This document shows, piece by piece, positions 1 to 10,287 of a stretch of 64,000 nt of DNA (positions are counted from its first letter, which is position 1; each line of letters starts with the position of its first letter). The stretch comes from Microcyclospora pomicola (lineage: Eukaryota > Ascomycota > Dothideomycetes > Capnodiales), in the NCBI GenBank assembly GCA_002786065.1, contig NHNY01000041.1, positions 50,668 through 114,667 of the forward strand, read 5' to 3'. The notes under the pieces were generated by a model, which saw only the letters and a program-made list of their open reading frames with translations, did no database searches and was not told the origin of the DNA. Position numbers and translations under genes: made by a program.

Positions 1-1
1 C

Positions 2-748
2 CAGCCTGTCGGGCCTGGCATGGTCACGCAAGTGAACGCGCCCTGCGGGACATGCAGTGGACGAGGCAGCTTCTACGCCGAGAAAGATAAATGCAAGAAG
101 TGTAAGGGGGTGAGGACCACGAAGCAGAAGAAGATGCTGGAGCTCTACATCCCACGTGGTAGCAGGGAAGGCGAGAAGATTGTCCTTGCCGGAGAGGCAG
201 ATCAGGACCCGGATGACTCGGAGCCAGGCGATATCATCTTCGAACTGGTCGAGGAGCAGCATAAGGTATTCAACCGTGCAGGCTCAGATCTACAAGCCGA
301 CTTGGACATCTCTCTTGGCGAAGCTTTGACGGGCTTCAACCGAGTCGTGCTAGTCCACCTTGATGGCCGTGGCATATCGCTGAACGTCCAACAACCTGAA
401 GGAAAGGTCATGCGACCAGAGGATGTGCTAAAGATTGCTGGTGAGGGTATGCCACACAAACGATCTGACGCGCGTGGCGATCTGTATCTGACCGTGAATA
501 TCAAATTTCCCGAGGATGGATGGTTGAAGGATCAGGCTGCCGTAGACAAGATCAAGGCAGTCCTTCCTCCGGCTGAAGGTCTCAAGTATGAGGCGGGAGA
601 GTCTCCTGAGATGGTAGACGAGGTGCCCTTCGAGACCGTGGAAACTCTAGAAGGGTTTGGTGGTGATTCTGGAGACCCGAGAGGTGGCGCCGAGTGGGAG
701 GACGATGATGAAGAGGGTGGTCCACAAGCACAATGCGCACAACAATAA
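2..748 (+). CDS. DnaJ/Hsp40 type I co-chaperone, 3' part
   Basis: The gene enters the window already open; the frame starts at base 2 and ends at the TAA at 746-748. The visible part has the end of the cysteine-rich zinc-binding region (CGTCSGRG and CKKCKG, of the CxxCxGxG type) followed by the two beta-barrel substrate-binding domains and the DnaJ C-terminal region (GDIIFELVEEQHKVF, then LTVNIKFPEDG), as in yeast Ydj1/Xdj1. The J domain must lie upstream of the window. The tail is acidic and ends CAQQ, which fits a CaaX box with a Q terminus, the type preferred by farnesyltransferase; Ydj1 is anchored this way on ER and mitochondrial surfaces. The family role is to deliver clients to Hsp70 and stimulate its ATPase. 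Whether this is the Ydj1 or Xdj1 orthologue cannot be decided without the N-terminus. Confidence 0.9.
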   Translation, partial: QPVGPGMVTQVNAPCGTCSGRGSFYAEKDKCKKCKGVRTTKQKKMLELYIPRGSREGEKIVLAGEADQDPDDSEPGDIIFELVEEQHKVFNRAGSDLQADLDISLGEALTGFNRVVLVHLDGRGISLNVQQPEGKVMRPEDVLKIAGEGMPHKRSDARGDLYLTVNIKFPEDGWLKDQAAVDKIKAVLPPAEGLKYEAGESPEMVDEVPFETVETLEGFGGDSGDPRGGAEWEDDDEEGGPQAQCAQQ

Positions 749-1148
749 GGCAAGTGATTGGGCAACGAGATAGGAGGTTAGACTCACACGCAGGAAAACT
801 CATGATTGTATTGAGAACGTGCAGTGCTACTTCCATTGTGAGCTCATCATGCCGCCATTTGTCATCAGCACCAGATATACTATGTTCGATGACTCGATAT
901 GAGGCACTCGTGATGTGGTCTGATCCATCGTTATGTCTATGGTAATGTTCGTGGTAGCAGATAGCTACTTCGATGATGCTCGGTGGCACCGCATTCAGCA
1001 TTGATCTCATAGGCTTCGTTTCTCGTGTTCATCAAAGGCCTGGCTGATGAACTAGATGGACTTTCATGTCCTACTCTGCATCATCAAGTCTAGGGCGCGT
1101 ACTCGTGGATGCATGAATTTGCAAGTATATGCTTCACAATGTCTTCTC
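749..1148. other. convergent intergenic region
   Basis: This is the space between the ends of the DnaJ gene (+) and CSN5 (-). It presumably holds both 3' UTRs. Short open frames here have no recognisable content and I see no repeat or RNA gene. Confidence 0.5.
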
Positions 1149-2276
1149 TCATTCTGCCATGGCCGTGTCTACCATGGCTGCAGAATCCGCGACCTCCGCG
1201 GCTACTTCTGCTACTTCTGCAGCTCGGGCAGCCTGACCAGCAAAGATCTTCTCCTTAACAGTAGCAGCCACGAGACCCATCTTCTCCTCGCTCGCAATCT
1301 TTTCTGCAGCATTGACTAGCTTTGCCATTTGCTCATCCCCCGTCTGCGACTTCATCATCATCGGTGGTAGATTACTTCGACCTGACTTCTGCTCGTGTAA
1401 TTGCTTTGTTTTCCCTGCGAGATCTTCAATCTGCTTCGTCACGTAATCTCTGTTCGTGAAGAGTGGTGAACTCGACAGAGTTTGCACCCAGTACTTGTTC
1501 CACAATGCTTCTAGCAGCTTCGAATCGAGGGTGGACTTGAAATGTGAAACATCCAGCGAGTAGTATCTGTTGGCATGGGCACCAAAGTCCGCTGCCTTCG
1601 CCATAGGCACCGCAGCCATGCCTTCCGCAGCACTCTCTTGGCCCTCGGGCTTGTAACCCACGGGGTATGTCCGAAAAGCCCCGATCTCGACTTTACCTGC
1701 AGATATCGTTCGATGCGGGTCGATGACCACCGCTACGAATGGGTCCGTGAAGCTTTGCTGGGTATCCTGCGTTGCAACATCTATTCCGGAAAGCCAGCAC
1801 CCGTATCCAGGATGGCTGTGATACCATCCCACGGCATTTTCGAGCTGACCAGCATCTCGAGATCGTTGCAGATACTTCACCATGTATTCGTCCGCCTCAC
1901 TCTGTGCATTCACTCTTGTCTCCGTTCCTTCGACGGGGAGTCTCAGCGAGTCTGTCACGATAAAGGTCTCGTGCTCAACGTAGCCCAACATCAAACCCAT
2001 GATTTCGATATCACCACCTGATCGTGCGTGCATAACCATCTTGACGAGAGCCACAGCAGAGATGCGGACATGTTTGAAATGGCTGGGATCTGAGCGCCAC
2101 GGGCGAGCATCTCTGATCTTCTTCTGTGCTGCATCGTCGTAAGCGTAAAGGGCGTCACGGGTAGGGTCGACGAGGTGGATTGTGTTCTCAAGTTCTAGTC
2201 ACATCTTAGTTGTAAGCTTTAAATCTGGGGCCATACAAGACAGCATACCCCAACTTCTCTGTGCCTGGGTATCCAT
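1149..2276 (-). CDS. csn5: COP9 signalosome subunit 5 (JAMM metalloprotease)
   Basis: Two exons: 2276-2249 (only 28 nt, beginning MDTQAQRSW) and 2194-1149, joined across a 54-bp intron (GTATGC...CTAG) to give 357 residues, reading [20 protein letters not shown] over the junction, as in CSN5 orthologues. The MPN+/JAMM catalytic motif is complete: Glu73, His135 and His137 (in HSHPGYG) and Asp148, with the Ser of CWLSGID between. CSN5 is the zinc isopeptidase that removes Nedd8 from cullins when built into the COP9 signalosome, so it controls cullin-RING ubiquitin ligases; in filamentous fungi the complex governs development and secondary metabolism. The C-terminus is an alanine/glutamate-rich helix. 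Downstream on the same strand is MGM1, with no sign of co-regulation. Confidence 0.95.
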
Positions 2277-2691
2277 GACTGAGCAAGTGTGTGAACGAAA
2301 GGTGGAGGATAAGTCCGCAGTGTTACAACATCGGCTCCACCATAGCTAGTTCGAGTAAGAGATAGTCAAATCGTTCAAACTTCGAGACTTGTGTCAGGAG
2401 AGTGTTGCATACAATTGAGAAAGGTACATGTAGGTATGTATGCACACACATGCAGTGACGAAGTGGACGTCTAGCTCGAAGCTTACACGTGATCGATCAC
2501 ATGCAAATCCACAAGAGCTTGAAGTACGAGAATGGGCACACAGCGGAGAGTGCACAGCGTCTATAAGCAACATGTATCTACATAAAGGTGCGAAGGGCTT
2601 CCCTACAGACCTGATTTCAAAGATCGTACACATCAATGGTATCACAACTGCATCCCTGAACGCCATACTATCACAACCAAGCACGCTCCCT
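2277..2691. other. intergenic region, CSN5 promoter and MGM1 3' flank
   Basis: Both flanking genes are on the minus strand, so this holds the CSN5 5' region and the MGM1 3' UTR. No convincing coding frame or repeat was seen. Confidence 0.5.
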
Positions 2692-5505
2692 CTAAAAAAT
2701 CCCCCAACCCTTTCTCTTCTTCCCATCATTATTGGCCTGTGAGCTTCTTGTGCTGCTTCTCTTCTCTCTCTGCTCCAGTTGCCTCAGTCCTTCCATCTCT
2801 TTCAGCACATGCTCAAGCAGGTCTTTCCTCCGTACAACGTCTAGGTGACGGCGGATCTTAGGATCTTCCCGGGCGAATCTTTCAACAGTGCCTTCGTCCA
2901 GCGCACGGAATTGTTGTTCGAGGATTCGGGGGAACTGGTAGTAGAACTTGGAGAGAAGCTCGGCGTCTAGGAAAAGGTCTGCCGTCGAAGTGAGCTTGTC
3001 GCCAACAGCGTCAAGGAAAACTTCGGGGCAGTAGTATTTGTTGGCCGGCGTGTTGCATTGCCGCGACTTGATGGCAGTCAGTCGCATGCGCAAGATAGCT
3101 GCGCGGTCGCGGAGAAACAACGCTTCTCTACCCTTCTGTAGTAACGCGGCAGAAAAGCCTCCTGCACCACCCACACCGTTGCCTTCGAGCACGACATCGC
3201 CCTTGCGCACACGGTCGATGAAGGCAAGCACATCTCTAGCCTTCTTCCGCCCGCCGATTTGTTCTTCCACGGCTTTGGTAGCAGACTCGCAATCCTTCAG
3301 CTCGTTCTTGAGAACCTCCGTGATGTTATCACGGCCTCGTCGCCATTCATCCGAGCTGACTTCGACACGGTATTTGTATGGCTTGATACATATTTCGAGC
3401 TCATCAGAGGTATCGTAAGAGAGATCGCGGAGGATGTTTTCAGATGCCTGTGTGATCGTCTCGACCGCGAAAGGATGTGCGTTGAATGTACTGCTCTGGA
3501 TCAAATTTTGAACACTCTCTTGCAGCGCTTGTGCAGTGATTGTTGTGGCAAGCCTACCAATGCCAAGCTTGGTCAGTGTGGACAACGAAGCATCGAGCTT
3601 AAGGTGCCAAAGTGGATTCTCTGGGTCTGCATTCTGGAGGCTTTCCAAAGGATCCTGCAGATTCTCAATTGTAGCATCGACTGGGCGCAGATCCTCAACA
3701 GGCCGATTCCAGTATCGCTGCGCCAACAGGTTGAGGACTTGCTGATCTAACTCACGCTTCACAATCTCACGGACTTCTTGACGACCGAATGACTCCGTAA
3801 AACCTTTGAATGCATGCTTGAACGCGTCAAGTGACTCCGCCATGTACGACTCGGCGCTCAACGCACGTTCATTGTATTGAACCTTGAACTCATATGTTGC
3901 TTCGGCTAGCTCATGTTGAATCGCATCACTTGTGGTGGCGAGGGATGCTGACATTGTGTTTTCGAGAACGTTCATGAGCTTTTTGCGAAGATTTGGTGTG
4001 CCCACCATGACATTGCTCCCCTCCCCAAAAGTGTCTGGGTGTGCACCGAAGAAAGCAGTTTCGTTCCGAGTGATCAAGCTGGTAATGTTCGCGGAGCCAC
4101 GAGAAAACAATGACTTTGACTCCTGAGGCACCTTGCACACCACGCCAACGTATCCTAGACGAAGTGGATAGTTCCGGTCTGCCAATATTTGCACGCCTCT
4201 AGCAGGGTCCACCAAATCCATCTTTGTGACGACTCCAATCGTTCGCTCTCCACGCGGGTCGGCACGTCTTGACGCGCGCAGTGCAGTCGAGTTGGCCAGA
4301 TCGACGTCTGCAGCAGAGATGGCCAGGATGATGTTCGGAGCCTGGATGTATTTATCGCAGAGCTCCTGGATCTTGGTCTTGAGCTCGGTGGGTTGGTCAA
4401 AAGCTTCAACTTGGATGTAACCAGGTAGATCGATCAAGCTTAGATCTGGTACATTCGGGGAATAAATGCGTAACTGGATAGGGTCATCAGAAACGCAATC
4501 TTTTTCCGGGACCGCGAGGTTCAAATCTGTCAAGGTCTTTTGGATTTGGCTGAAATCCGTGATTTTCCCTAATCCTAGCGCTGGGAACTCGCCATATTCA
4601 GCATGTGCTTTCGGCGTGTTGACCAAGGTCAGCTCAATCGGACGTCGAGTGACCATGTTAGATCCCTTTGGCAGGAATTCATGTCCAACGATGGCTTCTA
4701 GCACTGAACTTTTACCTGAAGACTGGGATCCGACAACGACAATCGATGGTAACGTGAGCGACTCCGATTGTCCAATGGTCTGTAACAGTGATCTGATTTC
4801 AATCATTTTTCTTGTGAGCATCATCATCTGATCGTCCCTCGCAGCTACAACTTCGCTTCTGGTGTCTTCCCCGCCATCTGCGGTCAAGGCGAAGGCTCCT
4901 GCCGTGGCTGCGCCTGCTGCACCCATGTTGCTATGTTGTGGCTGATTGGGTCCACCCTCGCCTCCGCTTCCACCTCCTTTCTTGTCGCTCCTACCTTCGT
5001 AGATCACTTTCATCCAGTCTGGCATTTCGATTGCATTGACATCTTCCTTGGTCTTATCTAGCCCGCGCCCGAGTTGCGCCCATACTCCGCCTGCTCCTTC
5101 AAGGATTCCATTTGCTGTAGACGATGCTGCATCCGAGGCTTTACCGAACAAGTCTCTAGCATAGGTAACTCCCTGTTGAGCTTGATATTGGAGATAGGCA
5201 ACACCTCCAATCATTGCTGCTCCAAACATGGCTGGCAGCCGGATGAGTTTGAGCGCCAGTGTGGGGATGGCTCGCGCAAACGAGGCATGACGGACAGCGG
5301 GAAGATTGTGGATCGCATTGGAGCCGAAGTGGGAGCGTCTCTGTAAGGGCCATCTGATACCATTACCGGTCCTTGTTAAGACGGTATGCGATATGCTCCT
5401 CTTCGCGACCAGAGGGCTGCTGCGATAGACAGATGTGATAGTTGGCAGTGGGCCCGGCCGGCCCACTACACGAGCAATCCTCGAGGACATGGCCCCGGAG
5501 CTCAT
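2692..5505 (-). CDS. mgm1: mitochondrial dynamin-like GTPase Mgm1/OPA1
   Basis: Uninterrupted frame of 937 residues from the ATG at 5505. The open frame runs further upstream but has no ATG there; a second ATG follows six codons later. The N-terminus is basic, consistent with a mitochondrial presequence. Around residues 91-106 there is a hydrophobic segment (PAMFGAAMIGGVAYL) that would anchor the long form in the inner membrane. A second small-residue hydrophobic stretch at about 193-207 (MGAAGAATAGAFAL) sits where rhomboid protease Pcp1 cuts in yeast. The dynamin GTPase follows: G1 GSQSSGKSS near 259-267, then DLPG (G3) and TKMD (G4), then middle and effector domains. The protein fuses inner membranes and maintains cristae and mtDNA. 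The membrane and cleavage assignments are inferred from hydrophobicity and position. Confidence 0.95.
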   Translation of the reverse strand: MSSGAMSSRIARVVGRPGPLPTITSVYRSSPLVAKRSISHTVLTRTGNGIRWPLQRRSHFGSNAIHNLPAVRHASFARAIPTLALKLIRLPAMFGAAMIGGVAYLQYQAQQGVTYARDLFGKASDAASSTANGILEGAGGVWAQLGRGLDKTKEDVNAIEMPDWMKVIYEGRSDKKGGGSGGEGGPNQPQHSNMGAAGAATAGAFALTADGGEDTRSEVVAARDDQMMMLTRKMIEIRSLLQTIGQSESLTLPSIVVVGSQSSGKSSVLEAIVGHEFLPKGSNMVTRRPIELTLVNTPKAHAEYGEFPALGLGKITDFSQIQKTLTDLNLAVPEKDCVSDDPIQLRIYSPNVPDLSLIDLPGYIQVEAFDQPTELKTKIQELCDKYIQAPNIILAISAADVDLANSTALRASRRADPRGERTIGVVTKMDLVDPARGVQILADRNYPLRLGYVGVVCKVPQESKSLFSRGSANITSLITRNETAFFGAHPDTFGEGSNVMVGTPNLRKKLMNVLENTMSASLATTSDAIQHELAEATYEFKVQYNERALSAESYMAESLDAFKHAFKGFTESFGRQEVREIVKRELDQQVLNLLAQRYWNRPVEDLRPVDATIENLQDPLESLQNADPENPLWHLKLDASLSTLTKLGIGRLATTITAQALQESVQNLIQSSTFNAHPFAVETITQASENILRDLSYDTSDELEICIKPYKYRVEVSSDEWRRGRDNITEVLKNELKDCESATKAVEEQIGGRKKARDVLAFIDRVRKGDVVLEGNGVGGAGGFSAALLQKGREALFLRDRAAILRMRLTAIKSRQCNTPANKYYCPEVFLDAVGDKLTSTADLFLDAELLSKFYYQFPRILEQQFRALDEGTVERFAREDPKIRRHLDVVRRKDLLEHVLKEMEGLRQLEQREKRSSTRSSQANNDGKKRKGWGIF

Positions 5506-5929
5506 GTTACTACCATCGATTTGGAGATGCGTTTCGTGATGAAAGCGACGTGAAATATCCACCCCAATTCCTTCGATGTCGCCAATGTGAGAACGCTGAG
5601 ATGATGTGGTATTGACTGAGGTGGTGTGGACTTTGCTAGCAAGCTGTGATGTCAGTTCGACGGCCACACTGATTGGTCGCAAGCGTGCACATTACATAAG
5701 CTGCAGCAGTCACGCGTCGTGTGTCCGAAGCGCGTCCCCCCATTCAATCAATATCTCGACTTGCCATGCTTCAACTGGCAATCCGTTCAATACGCGGCAC
5801 GAGTTCGATCCTGGCTCCCACTTCTGAAAGATCCAAGACGTGGTACGTCTAACACTTTTACGGAGTTGGTCATAATTGTTCCCGCCCTGCAAAGCGATCG
5901 ATCTGACACCCCGCTACTGTTGTCCTGGG
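5506..5929. promoter_or_regulatory. divergent promoter region MGM1/SCC3
   Basis: This 424-bp space separates the start codons of MGM1 (-) and SCC3 (+), so both promoters must share it. I see no clear TATA box or repeat; the assignment rests only on gene orientation. Confidence 0.5.
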
Positions 5930-8900
5930 ATGCCTGGGAGACTACTCGACATGGCCGCGCCGACCTCAGCTTCAGATGCTACTCCCAACAATACCGCACG
6001 ATCATCCGCGCGCGTACGAAGGCAAACAGAGCTATACGCATCCAGTCCACATAGCAGCAAACGGAAACGAAACAATGATGCGGACGATGATGATCACGAT
6101 GACGACGATGTCCACATGTCTAGCGAAAGCTCTGCAGAGGAAGATGATGGCGGGGATGATTTCAGAGAAACTGTGCGTGAGCAGCAGAGGAACAAGACGC
6201 GACAACCCAAGAAACCTGCCGTGAAAAAGCCCAAAGTAAATGGTTCATCATTAGCATTAAGACCCGCGACAAAATCTAAGAAACGGCCACCGAAGAAGGC
6301 AAAAGGTGTCGATGTGGGGGAGGCGGAAAAGGCTGGAGGTCTGTTCGCTGAGGTTTTCGCGATCAAGGAAGAGCTAGAAATTGTGGCTGCGAGCTGGCTT
6401 CGACGCTTCGAACAACACGAGTCCGCAGCGCTTGCCGAAGTCATCAATTTTGTGCTGCAGACCGCAGGCTGTGATGGGAAGGTCACGGAGCACAACATTG
6501 AAGACGTGGATGGTGTGACTACCGTCTTGGAAGACCTTCGCGACGAGTATCAGGCCACCAATCCGACTGAGTATCCGATCATTGCGAAAGGGCGAGGTAC
6601 TGCCGGATTTAAGGAAAGTGTGACGGGTTTCATTCATGTCTTGATCAAGAGCATGCATGCCAAGGACCTGGTATGTAACAGCCCTGAGTTGATCGAGAAT
6701 CTTCAAGTCTGGTTCTCTACCATGTCGTCTGCGCCGAACAGGTCCTTCAGACATACCGCGACGGTGGTGTCGCTCAGTGTCGTCACGGCGCTATGTGAGA
6801 TTGCGCACGAGAACGCCCAAGAACTAGCCAATTCACAGCGCCATGTCGAAACGGAGCGCAAGAAGGCTACCGTAAACAAAGCCCGAGTCAAGCAGTTGGA
6901 GGAAAAGGTCAAGGAGAAGACGAGCGTGCAAGATTTCATCGAGTCACTCCTCAAAGATTGGTTTGACACTGTTTTCATTCATCGCTATCGGGATGTCGAC
7001 CCAGCCATAAGACGAGACTGTATTGCCGCTTTAGGGGTGTGGATCATCACAATGCCAGAGCTCTTCCTTGATGGTCAGCACCTACGCTACTTGGGATGGG
7101 TGTTGACCGACTCGAATGCACAAACACGTGGTGAGGTAATCAAACAGCTGCTGGAAATCTATAGCCACAAAGACATGCTCAGCGGGCTCAAATCTTTCAC
7201 CGAGAAATTCCGACCTCGTTTGATAGAGATTGCTGTACAGGATGGCGATATAGGCAACCGTATCTTGGGCTTGGAACTGGCCGACCAATTGCGAGAACAC
7301 GGGTTCCTAGAACCTGACGATCTCGACGCTGTGGGTCGTCTTGTCTTTGACGCAGAGCCTCGAATCCGCAAAGCTGTTGCAGGCTTCTTCTCCGAGAACG
7401 TGAATGATCTCTATGTCTCGAAAGTGGATGACCTTGGGGGTTCAGAAGCACTCGAAGAAGGGCTTCCAGAAATCGGCGAAGACAATTATAATACTCCTCG
7501 GCCGGATTGGCTAATGATCAAAAGTCTTGCTGAGCAACTTCATGCCTATGACACCGATGGCGAACTACCCAATAAGGTGGAGCGATCGCGAGGGGAAGGC
7601 GGTCTCTTGCTTCACGTCAACAATGTCGAAACACGTTTCTCCCTTGCCGCTGACGTGCTCGCGGGAGAAATGGACGTGATTAAAGACTGGCAATTACTCG
7701 CGGGCTATCTCTTGTTCGACCACGAATTCAGACGTGCTGATTCGGACTCGGAGGATGTGCTGATACAGCTCAAGCAGTCCAGTGTACCTGGGGATGATGA
7801 GGTAGTAATCCTGCTTGAAGTGCTCAACGCAAGCGCAAAGCATGCTATGACCACTTTGATAGATCAGATCAACGCACCGAAAAACGCATCAAAGAGCAAA
7901 TTGAGCAAGCGAATGAAGGACGAGCTCCAAGAGGAGCTTGAGGAGTCGGCAAGAAGCCTGATCAGCATCATCCCCAAGCTGCTCACAAGATACGGCGATG
8001 TGCACCGCACAGCAGCTCCTGTTCTTCGTCTTGGGACTATACTCAACTCGCCCAGCCTATCGGCACTGCGTCAAGATTCCGCGACCGCATCTGCACTGCT
8101 CGACGATGTTAAGAAGCAGTTTATGGCTCATGGCACCGATGATGTTCTGGTGCCGGCAAGTGATGCTATCTTGCATGCCAAGTCTTATGGTGAGCTCGAT
8201 GACCTGACGGAAGAAAAGATCGCAGACTTGTGGAGTGATGTGATTGAGAACCTTGGCCAGCTTCTTGACCCCAAAGCCATCACTATCCGCGGCGTGTCTC
8301 CCGCAGAAGACCTGACTGCTCTGAGTAACAATCTCCTTCGTGTCACTCGGCTAGCGCAAGTATCTGATTGTATACCGCCTCTTGAGGACAGCAGTGTGGC
8401 AGCGAAGGACGACACGACTGGCGTTCAATACAACGGCGCGATCGACTTCATCATCGCATTGATCTTGCGAGGCGTGCCCACAGCGGCATCTGCATTGGGT
8501 GATGAAGAAGCGGCGCTAGAGGATGAGGTATCAACGCGTGCTGCTGAGGCTGCGCGGATCTTCTTTTTCTGGAAGCTGCACTCGATCATATCAACTCTTG
8601 ATGCGGGCACCGACATCAACGACGACGACCTCGAGGCTACTGCCGAACGGCGAGATAACTACAGCGACAACCTGGTCGCGGTGGTCGAAGCTCGCAACGC
8701 TGGAGAAGCCGTGACGAGAAGTCTGACCGGTAGCCTCCTCGATCTGTATTCGACCGCCGTAGCGCTGAAGGAAGTCAAGCTCAAGTCCGGTCTGAAGGAC
8801 CTCTATCTAGTTCTCGTCATGGACATGGACCCGGCGATGCAAAAGCAAGTTCTGCGCGTGTTTGCGGCCGCCGAAAAGACCTTCGCCAAGCACACCGGGA

Positions 8901-9505
8901 AATACCTCTCGAGCTCAAAGTCCAAAGCTACCGTCGACGAAGAGGATGCTGAGGATTCTCCTGTGGACGATGATCCAATGTCGGAACCCGAGTCCGACGA
9001 CGAAGCCTCGGCCGATGAGGCTGGCGACCCACAAGCGTCCCAACAGCGCAAAGAGCGTAAGATGCTGTCGGCCATCTACGCCGAGCAGCACCTGTGCACC
9101 CTGACAGGTCAGATCGTGCGGGCCAGTCTCCTCGGCGTCGTTGACGCGCCCACGATGCGCCGGCGACTCGAACGGCACAAAGCCAAGCTCGGGCCGAACT
9201 TCAAAGAGTGCCTCGCGTTCCTCGACGCCGGCGCCAAGACGAAAGCCAAGGCGAAGAAAGGGGTTGCGAAGCAGCCCTCCGCGGCGCAACAGAGTAAAGT
9301 GTCGACGAGACCGACGCCGAAAAGCAACGCCATCGTCGCGGATGATGAGGAGGAGGATGAGATTGAAGATGATGATGAAGATGACGACGGTGACGAGGAC
9401 GGAGTGGACGGGGAGCAGCAGGAGTCTGAGGCGGGAGATGTGGACGGTGCCAACGGCGCAAACGCAGACGCAGAGAGTGTCCTGTCGGATCAGATCGCTT
9501 TATAA
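5930..9505 (+). CDS. scc3: cohesin subunit Scc3/STAG (Irr1)
   Basis: Intron-free frame of 1,191 residues from the ATG at 5930; a second in-frame ATG at 5951 has an equally good context and may be the real start (1,184 residues). The N-terminus is low-complexity with KRKR-type basic stretches and an acidic run, as in nuclear proteins. The STAG region follows at roughly 150-330, then a stromalin-conservative region whose HEAT-like helices include FIHRYRDVDPAIRRDC. The C-terminus is acidic and glutamate/aspartate-rich. Scc3 binds the Scc1 kleisin and DNA, and recruits loading and release factors to the cohesin ring for sister chromatid cohesion. Length is close to yeast Irr1. It is divergent from MGM1 and convergent with AIM6. 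Confidence 0.93.
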   Translation: MPGRLLDMAAPTSASDATPNNTARSSARVRRQTELYASSPHSSKRKRNNDADDDDHDDDDVHMSSESSAEEDDGGDDFRETVREQQRNKTRQPKKPAVKKPKVNGSSLALRPATKSKKRPPKKAKGVDVGEAEKAGGLFAEVFAIKEELEIVAASWLRRFEQHESAALAEVINFVLQTAGCDGKVTEHNIEDVDGVTTVLEDLRDEYQATNPTEYPIIAKGRGTAGFKESVTGFIHVLIKSMHAKDLVCNSPELIENLQVWFSTMSSAPNRSFRHTATVVSLSVVTALCEIAHENAQELANSQRHVETERKKATVNKARVKQLEEKVKEKTSVQDFIESLLKDWFDTVFIHRYRDVDPAIRRDCIAALGVWIITMPELFLDGQHLRYLGWVLTDSNAQTRGEVIKQLLEIYSHKDMLSGLKSFTEKFRPRLIEIAVQDGDIGNRILGLELADQLREHGFLEPDDLDAVGRLVFDAEPRIRKAVAGFFSENVNDLYVSKVDDLGGSEALEEGLPEIGEDNYNTPRPDWLMIKSLAEQLHAYDTDGELPNKVERSRGEGGLLLHVNNVETRFSLAADVLAGEMDVIKDWQLLAGYLLFDHEFRRADSDSEDVLIQLKQSSVPGDDEVVILLEVLNASAKHAMTTLIDQINAPKNASKSKLSKRMKDELQEELEESARSLISIIPKLLTRYGDVHRTAAPVLRLGTILNSPSLSALRQDSATASALLDDVKKQFMAHGTDDVLVPASDAILHAKSYGELDDLTEEKIADLWSDVIENLGQLLDPKAITIRGVSPAEDLTALSNNLLRVTRLAQVSDCIPPLEDSSVAAKDDTTGVQYNGAIDFIIALILRGVPTAASALGDEEAALEDEVSTRAAEAARIFFFWKLHSIISTLDAGTDINDDDLEATAERRDNYSDNLVAVVEARNAGEAVTRSLTGSLLDLYSTAVALKEVKLKSGLKDLYLVLVMDMDPAMQKQVLRVFAAAEKTFAKHTGKYLSSSKSKATVDEEDAEDSPVDDDPMSEPESDDEASADEAGDPQASQQRKERKMLSAIYAEQHLCTLTGQIVRASLLGVVDAPTMRRRLERHKAKLGPNFKECLAFLDAGAKTKAKAKKGVAKQPSAAQQSKVSTRPTPKSNAIVADDEEEDEIEDDDEDDDGDEDGVDGEQQESEAGDVDGANGANADAESVLSDQIAL

Positions 9506-10287
9506 TCGTGTACATCGACGCTTTCGTCTGTCTTCCTGCTCGCTCGCTATATGTAGGGTCGGCTGATGCCTGAGGTGCCTGCAGCACGTATACTGTCCTT
9601 GTCTGTCTTGATGCCCTTTCCCCTCCTGCCCGCCCGAGATCATCTTCTTCATCTCATCATCGTCACCCCGAAGTCCCAATCGTGACAGTAGCGCGCGCAT
9701 GAACAAGTGAACAGACAGACCACGGGAAACATGTACAAAATAAACTCGAGAAGCAAAAGATCATGCGTGGCAAGCCAAGACGAAAGGGAAAGGGAAGGAA
9801 AGAGAGAGAATGGAATGCGTCAAGATTCTGATCCAAGAGGACAGTAGAGAAGCACGAGGTAGAGAAGCAGCATGCCCTTGGATCAACTATAGCTACAGCT
9901 ACAGCTACACGTTCCGTAGCCGCGATGCCATTCCCTTCATCCCAAAGACCGAAACGCCATGCTTTCTGCATTCTGCTTTCTTGTAGTCTCAACCCAGCCA
10001 CAGCTTCGAATGCCATACTCGTCATGGGAACCAAATCGCAAGGGCAGAACGCTGCCAGGGTTCGTCAGTCATCGCTGGCTGCTAACAATAGGTCTTTCTC
10101 TTCATACTAAGTCCATCCCTGGCTTATGGCGGATCATCACGCCGGACTATCATCGCTGAACGCTTCAGGTTCTGAAGTAAACGAAACTCTCATGGCTGTG
10201 GTTTGCCTTTTAGGCTCTCCTGCCGGATGCTGTACATGAATACCATCCAAGCCACATGCAAACATGACATGACATGTCCTCATCTCC
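9506..10287. other. convergent intergenic region
   Basis: Lies between the 3' ends of SCC3 (+) and the AIM6-like gene (-). Apart from a small iterated AGCTAC tract near 9888-9910 and purine-rich stretches at 9760-9810, I see nothing; no coding frame resembles a known family. Confidence 0.5.

Noticed and set aside
5800-5830. tRNA-like GAGTTCGATCC sequence
   Set aside because: The flanking bases do not pair as a T-arm and no acceptor stem or A-box is present.
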